NCBI GenBank assembly: GCA_964017045.1
Contig: OZ024802.1
Location: forward strand, 28,916,793 to 28,980,792
Length of the DNA: 64,000 nt
From: Omphiscola glabra
Taxonomy: Eukaryota > Mollusca > Gastropoda > Lymnaeidae
Reading direction: 5' to 3'
Shown here piece by piece: positions 57,591-64,000 of this stretch. The number at the start of each line of letters is the position of its first letter. Within the stretch, counting starts at the first letter, position 1. Made by a program: the position numbers and the translations under genes. A model generated the notes under the pieces. It had not been told where the DNA came from and did no database searches. It saw only the letters and a program-made list of their open reading frames with translations.

Positions 57591-58803
57591 CAACCTGTTT
57601 AGGACTTATGTTTGATGGACCTTTTGCCAAGAAGTCAACGTAAACAGTGTAAGTGGAGTTTGTTTAGCTGTTTAGCATGTCTGCTGTACACTATCCACGT
57701 TTCGCTAGCATGTAGGAGATATGTTAATACAATTGCCATATATACTTTCAGCTAAGTGATAAGACTGAGACCCCTTCGCCCCCAGACACTCTTGCGGAGC
57801 CATCCGAATGCAACATTTGCTTTGGAAATTCTGTTGATATATCATCTATTGTTACTGACTGGAGAGGGTACTTGCCAAATACGCCACCACTTGGAGATTT
57901 TGTCCTTTCGCTGATATTTTCGTTCTTTGTAAGCTTTTCCTGGAGCTGGCTGGTGCAAGACACCGTAGTTTCCTTAGGCTTTGTCAAAGCGATGAAATAT
58001 TTGCTGCATGTTCAGTTACGAGCTCGCTTTTAGGCTTATATCCATCAGTAAATAAGAGGTATCGAATTACTGTTTCCGTAATTTTCGTAATGGCTTATTA
58101 AGACTAAATAGCCCCCCGTCTGTCCTATATTTTATAGGAATGCCGTCATTATTGCCAAGAAAAGCATCAGTAAGCATTGCTGAAAATATTAGACTAAAAA
58201 GACTTTGGACAAGAAAATAGCCTTGTTTTACGTCATTAGTTACAGGAAAAGCAACAGACTCATCTCCAGAATCCATCACTTGGCCATCATACCATCATGG
58301 AGTTGACGTAGTGTTGTAATAAATCTACACAGGCATCCAAACTTCTCCATTATCCTTCACATTTCATCCCTGCTGACTGAGTCGAATGCCTTGGTTAGAT
58401 CAACAAAGGGGATGAACAGGCCGCTGTGTTGCTCGTGACATTTTTCCTTGAGCTGGCATGCTGCAAATATCATGTCAGCTGTGATCCTTTCTGAACGGAA
58501 TCCACATTGGCTTTCAGGAAGTAGTCCATGTTCAAGGTATAGTTGTAAACGATTAATTAGGACTCTGGCCAAGATCTTCCCAGATATGGAAAGAAGGGAA
58601 ATGCCTAGAATAGTTGTAACAGGTTTCTCGACTACCCTTTCTTTTGTGTATGCATTGTATGTTCTAACGCGTTTGCGTTATGTTCGTTCGGGTTGGTTCC
58701 TAGCCAGGGACGTGGAAGTTTGGGTTCGGTTCGGTCAACAGCAAGGTTCGAATTCTGTGTGTTTTAGTTCGGATTCGTATCGATTTCCATCTCTAGGTTC
58801 AAC

Positions 58804-59129
58804 ATATTCCATTCTCAATATTTAAAAACCCAGTCTAAAATTAAAACGTTGAATAAATATTAAAAATGCATTTGTATTTATAATTTTTTCCGTAAAATTT
58901 CAAAATGTTTATTAAGTCAGAAAGTTTTTTTTTAAAATATGTAAAGAAAAAAAATAATATAAATATATACGCCCACTTTATTAATTATTATATATTTACT
59001 TTTTCCCAAAAAGTAAAAATATTTATACATGTATTTTGTTTTGGGGTTAGAATAAAATATTAGAGTTCCTGGAATTTCGTACAGGGTCTCTTTAAAAATC
59101 TGGTATCTCCTGTAACCTTGTATATCAAA
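58804..59129. promoter_or_regulatory. Upstream region of NDUFA9
   Basis: 326 bp between the hAT-like shell and the NDUFA9 start codon. It is A/T-rich to about 59040, then more mixed just before the ATG. The promoter presumably lies here or inside the end of the element. No core motif is certain. Confidence 0.4.
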
Positions 59130-62100
59130 ATGGCGTCTGTATTGGTGGCCAAGGCCACAGTTGGTACGTTTGGACGTAAGTGTAATTTATTTATAAATAT
59201 AAGTATTTTCCTTGCGTATATAAAACTTCAAGCAATTTTAATGAAGATAACTTGTAGTTGAGATTTAAAAAAAAAATTTTAATAACTTTTTAGAAAGGCA
59301 GTTATTAACTGAGTTAATTTCTCATACTCATCACAACACTATCACTAAGTCAAGTCTTAGTTAAAGACTGAACAGTTTGATACTGCAATACTGGCTACAA
59401 TACTGTCAACAGTAACACACTACCGTCCATTGCTGCTCGGATTTATGACTACAAACAATACAAATAGACATGACCCACAGTTAAGTAACCCCACAATGCA
59501 ATGACACAGGGACAACAGACATAAACAAACTCCCACTCACTCAATCACACCAGTCCACTGTGTCAGAGTCTACAAGAGTGACAGACAGTCAATGCTGTGG
59601 TAAAACAGCAGTTAATATTAAATATATCAAAATGAAAATGTTCAATTTTGTTTTTTATTAAATTAAAATTCAACTTACAAGGTTCAAAAGACATTTTGAA
59701 AAAGAAACTCATTCTTGCTGATACTGATACCCCAAGATGAACATGAGAAAAAAGATGCGTGCTAAAAGGGATGTCTTTTGATTAGTTGAAAAACAAATTA
59801 CCCTTATGCTATTCAGCTATTCATATCTATCATTAAATACTATCATGTTGCAATTTCATGGGACATCTAAACATAATTTTCTGGGAAGATTAAACCCCTA
59901 AGCCAAACCCATTCGAGAATCTTTTGAATACTGAACTATGGCTGGCAGTTCACCTTGTGAACCACCATGCTCTATATATAATGGAAAACATCGCCGGTCC
60001 TGTCGCTAATTGCATTTTAGCCACAACAGTAATAATTAAATGCATGACTTAAATTTTTAAAAATGAGTATGGCTACCCAGTTAAATTTTCTTACTTAAAA
60101 AATCGTATTTTAGGATTTAATTTTCACAATTTTTTTTTTAACTTTATAGAACTGTACAACAAAACAACTAACCTCTGATTATAAATAAAAGACAAAGAGC
60201 CAATCATAGATAAGCAATACAGAAGTTTTAAATGGAAGTGACACAATTTCAAAGAAATTCACCAAACACCCACTTTTCACACAATAATTATTTTTTTTAA
60301 TTTGTGGTGGAGGTGTTAGTGAAATTCATATTTTTGAATAGAGGGTGCAAAAAGTTTATAAATTTTAAAACATTTTTACAGGAAGGCTGGTCTGCATATT
60401 AATAGTTATTAGTATCAATTACTGTTTGTACTTCATATAACTTTTTTGCTCATAATTATTAATAAATTTCATAAACTCTTGCCCATGAAAAAATACTTAT
60501 TTTATAATTTACAGGCCAAGGATGGGCTACTTTTTCAAAGACATCTGGATGTATCATTGTACAAAGGAGAGATGCATCAAATGATGTGCCTACCAAGCTG
60601 ACTTCAATGAAGCGTGGAACAGGGGGGCGTAGTTCTTTCAGTGGTATAGTTGCCACAGTGTTTGGTGCAAGTGGATTCCTAGGTCGCTATGTCTGTAATA
60701 AATTAGGTGAGTTTCTTTTTAATAGCGAGGAGGTGGTGGGGGTAGCGTTTATGGCAATAATAATAGTGAAGGTATATTATTTACTGTTTATAATAATTAA
60801 AATGAATCTGACTTTTAACTATTTCAGGTAAAATTGGTTCACAAGTGATAATCCCATATCGTGGTGACTCAAATGATGTAAGACAACTGCGCTTAGTAGG
60901 AGATCTAGGGCAAGTGCTCTTCTTTGTAAGTTTGATCTACTACAAAATTTGTCATTTGAGATAGCAAATTAAATTGTAGAATATGACTCAGAATTCTTTT
61001 TGTTTAACTTTCATATTTCATAACTATGCAAGAAAAGATTGATTTATTACAATATTTTTCATTCTCTTATGGAAGCCTTACAACTTAAGAGATGAGGATG
61101 CAATTCGAAAGACTGTCCAATACTCTAATGTTGTGATTAATCTCATTGGAAGAGACTATGAAACAAAGTGAGTTAATTTTATTCTATTACACAGGTATAT
61201 AAAATATAATAAATTATTTTTTCTGTAATATAGTTGAAGCTAAGTTTTTTTGTTCACTTGCTCAAGGAAACTACTATCAAACACCCCCCCCCCCCCCCCC
61301 ATTTCTCTGTCTATTTTCAGAAATTTCTCATACAAAGATGTCCATGTGACGGGTGCTAGGAGACTTGCTAAAATTGCCAAAGAATCTGGAGTGGAGAAGT
61401 TCATCCATGTGTCACATTTAAATGCCAAAGCAGAGCCACAGACAATATGGAATACTTCTCAGTATCTCAAAACAAAGGTTTATTTTAGATTTTGCTTTGA
61501 TCTTAATTTGAGACTATAATCTAAAACTATAATTTGAAACCATTATTTTCAATTGACAAATAATTTCCTGATAATTGAAAATTAAGTGCAATTCATATAT
61601 TTGCCATTCTTTCTTTTATTTTTGTATTAGTATGAGTCAGAGCTGGTTGTTAGAGAGGAGTTCCCAGATGCCATCATCTTCAAGCCAGCTGACATGTATG
61701 GCAATGAAGACAGCTTCCTTCATTATTACAACTATAGATGTAAGCTTTTGCGCTGTCTTTGCCATTTGATAGTCGTTCCCACAACGTTTTGATTCTTTGC
61801 GCCCTTGCTGAATCCAGTTTTTCTCCTATAACAGCTACACTGGGAAATGGTGAAAATTAAAAAAATAATAATAAGGTGGTCACCATTGGGGAAAATACCC
61901 CCCCCCCCCCACATATTTAAGATAAGAAACCACCAGTAACCATTTGTAGAGGCTTCTTCAAACAGATATTACTAAGTGAGTTACTGGTTTACACAACATC
62001 TGCAAAAGTTTGCATCCTATCACACTGATTTAAAAATGGAAATAAAATCATGAAAAATTTTACTATAATTTGCGATGCCCTGGTGAGAAAGCCGCTGCAC

Positions 62101-64000
62101 CCCAAGACACAGCAGCTTACACTTTGAGAACATCTGCCATAAGCCATTCAATTTCAGCATTTTGCTGGTGGTTAAATGAAGATTACTTCTGAATACCACC
62201 CAGCTAAACAGGCTTTTCACAATAGATCAAAGCGAAGCTTATAGAGATGTTTTATAGGTGTTGTTCCTAAAGTTGAGTTTATTGTGCACTTAAAAAGCTT
62301 AATAGTTCAAATCATAAGAGAATTGCTAATTACTTTGATTCACCTGGGTTTGTCAGTACCATGATTGATTGAGTTGCAGTTAAGTGAATGATAATTTTTT
62401 ACTCTTACAGCTAGGTGGTCTGCCATTAGTCAGTTCTTCCCTACATGGAAAGCTGGCCTCCCCCTGTGGAAGAAAGGAGAGCAAACAATCAAGCAGCCAG
62501 TTTATGTAAGGGAACAAGAACTTGAGCATATTTTTATTCAATGTCTGTGTTACAGACCATTTAGCAGAAGATCGTTTAACACAACCATGACTTAACGCCC
62601 TGTTCGGTGCCCTCTCAATTTCCCTAATTTGTCTGCCTATCACACTTCAAGCCGCTTAATGTACCTAGCACTTAACTCCCATGCAACATGACAGCTAAAG
62701 TTACTGGAATTCTTACAAGTTAACTCTTTATGAAGAAATCTGAATGTCTTGTATCTTCTTACATTAGTAATTTAAAAGCTCTTGAAAATAGATGAGGGCT
62801 ATAGGCATGAGTGGGTTAAATGTGTCATAACACCTTAAACATAATAATAATAATAATAGGTATAGTTGTGCAGAAACAGACTTGGTCAATAGAAAATAAA
62901 ACTAATGGTCATTGTTTCATATTTTAGGTTGGTGATGTGGCAGAAGGAATTGTGAAGGCCATCCTTAACCCTGACATGGTCGGGAAAAATATTCAGTGTG
63001 TTGGGTAAGTTATCTGTTGTCAATGAAAGAGCTAGGGAAAAGAGTTTTTTTCAAAGTAAAAGTGAAAACTTTATAAATAGCTTTATTTATACATATATAA
63101 ATATATGTACCATTCTTCTTGTTAAAACGAGACAGTATAAAGTTGTATTTGCTTTTTAAAAAAACAACCCTGTGATTGTGACCCTGCATGAGTTTTTAAA
63201 GTTCAAAATAGTGTCCATTAGCCACATATTGTAATTTTATTCAAATAGCTTTTCTTATCCCTTTGGATTATCACATGTGCCTTGATAACGTCTTCATCTA
63301 ATTGTGATGAAATTTTTATCTATACATTTCACTTCAAATTAAAAGCGCTTATGGTGGTAGTCTATAGTAACACTAGCTCTAAGTGGTAAGAAAATTAATA
63401 ATACAATTGAAAGTGAGACAAGATACTATTAAGTCATTAAGTGTTCAACTTAATATTTCTATTAAATTTTTTATTTCATTTTGTCAATTACATGTAAATT
63501 ATTGTAAATAAGATGATTTTTAATTTTTATTTATAAAGATCCATTGATAAAGTCTCTACAATGTTTTTTTTTTCTTCTTAAAATGGGGTAGATAGAAACT
63601 GAAAATATATTTAAAATGTATTTCATTGTCATTAAAAATAACATTTAATGGAAATTTCCTTTGTTATTTTGAAACATATTAGATTAACTGCCCTTTTTTT
63701 TCTTAAGACCTCAGAGGTATTACCTTGCTGACATTGTGGACTTTATTATAAGCATTCTTAGACGTGAAGAGATGCTCCAAAGGACAGATAGGACATTTTT
63801 GCTGAGGTATGTTCAAAGGAAAGATGTCAACAATTTACCTATCTCTTTATATATATTATTTTCAACATTTTAACATTGCTTGAGTTCTTATTTTAAACAG
63901 GAAGGAAATGTACATCTTTATAAATCTTTGACAGATATAATAAAAATATTGTAGCAGCATCTCTGCCTAATAGCTGACTATTTGGAAAAGAAAATTTGTC
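59130..64000 (+). CDS. NDUFA9: NADH dehydrogenase 1 alpha subcomplex subunit 9, 9 exons, cut by window end
   Basis: Exons: 59130-59175, 60515-60706, 60828-60925, 61076-61167, 61321-61477, 61631-61739, 62411-62505, 62928-63004, 63708-63806; phases agree at each junction. 321 residues are seen; the remaining C-terminus lies beyond the window. Exon 1 ([15 protein letters not shown]) starts a basic, acid-free mitochondrial targeting peptide. [20 protein letters not shown] at about 52-71 holds the nucleotide-binding GASGFLG turn of an atypical short-chain dehydrogenase. [39 protein letters not shown] and [13 protein letters not shown] are very close to human NDUFA9. This accessory subunit binds NADPH at the matrix-arm/membrane-arm junction of complex I and is needed for its stability. 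A poly-C run at about 61284-61300 forms the pyrimidine tract of the exon 5 acceptor. Confidence 0.95.

Larger units (their letters stand above)
57021..58640 (-). pseudogene. LINE reverse-transcriptase remnant, interrupted
   Basis: Minus-strand pieces in ORF2 order: 58572-58357 (RVLINRLQLYLEHGLLPESQ, then FVDLTKAFDSVSRDEM), 58279-58080 (SVAFPVTNDVKQGYFL, MLTDAFLGNNDGIPIKYRTD), about 57840-57760 (RISKANVAFGWLRKSVWGRR) and about 57180-57030 (RWAGHVARMP, then QLMLVDLSSWKRSAG). Frameshifts separate them and the FADD active-site segment is not readable. The SINE at 57215-57590 is inserted between the last two pieces. Confidence 0.8.
55195..58795. mobile_element. hAT-like element (outer shell) containing nested insertions
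   Basis: The left end TAGAGATGGGGGTCGGGT and the right end TCGATTTCCATCTCTA are inverted. The flanks GCTTCAAC (55187-55194) and GGTTCAAC (58796-58803) match at 7 of 8. Both ends continue into repeats of TTCGGGTTCGGTTCG and its variants (55230-55350 and 58690-58780). The 3.6-kb span is filled by a dispersed repeat, a SPIN-like element, a LINE remnant and a SINE, so the shell was probably a short MITE enlarged by later insertions. Confidence 0.7.

Noticed and set aside
1..64000. CRISPR-like interpretation of the tandem arrays
   Set aside because: The arrays are direct head-to-tail minisatellites without unique spacers, in a eukaryotic genome with introns.

Overview
The window is animal nuclear DNA: AT-rich, with small exons bounded by GT-AG introns and a heavy load of eukaryotic transposons. 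I see no bacterial operons, no CRISPR array and no ribosomal RNA. It is most likely from a gastropod mollusc, perhaps a freshwater pulmonate snail. That is an inference. It rests on a SINE/LINE/hAT repertoire of the kind seen in snail genomes, including short hAT elements that resemble the SPIN family, which I recall being reported from the pond snail Lymnaea. Species cannot be fixed without a search.

Four spliced protein genes can be reconstructed with matching intron phases. TM7SF3 (25.4-39.0 kb, +, 12 exons, 579 aa) is a seven-helix membrane protein with a signal peptide. FGFR1OP2/SIKE-family (41.9-45.2 kb, -, 4 exons, 325 aa) is a coiled-coil STRIPAK-associated protein. It lies tail to tail with TM7SF3, as I recall the two human orthologues do. 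A secreted, cysteine-rich protein (50.2-53.2 kb, -, 4 exons, 175 aa) has the full IGFBP layout: an N-terminal IGFBP-like domain followed by a thyroglobulin type-1 domain. NDUFA9, a complex I subunit (59.1 kb to the window end, +, 9 exons seen), runs off the right edge. A decayed or mis-sequenced unrecognised gene may lie at 16.1-17.5 kb.

The rest is mostly repeats. 0-1 kb holds four unrelated minisatellites in a row. 1-6.2 kb holds two hAT-like MITEs, a 5'-truncated CR1/L2-like LINE with an intact 810-codon ORF, and a pogo-like element. 6.2-25 kb is gene-poor and carries a SINE with an internally duplicated core, foldback elements, SPIN-like hATs, two copies of a GG...CC-ended MITE and a U2 snRNA-derived sequence. 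Inside TM7SF3, a near-complete RTE-type LINE with one frameshift sits within a 40-bp minisatellite. That array ends exactly at a splice acceptor, and a second, unrelated 20-bp array does the same at another acceptor of the gene. 55.2-58.8 kb is a nested block: an outer hAT-like element with TIRs and 8-bp target duplications contains a dispersed repeat, a SPIN-like element, a LINE remnant and a SINE.

The genes have no shared pathway that I can see. They act in the plasma or internal membrane (TM7SF3), a cytoplasmic signalling scaffold (FGFR1OP2/SIKE), the extracellular space (IGFBP-like) and mitochondria (NDUFA9).
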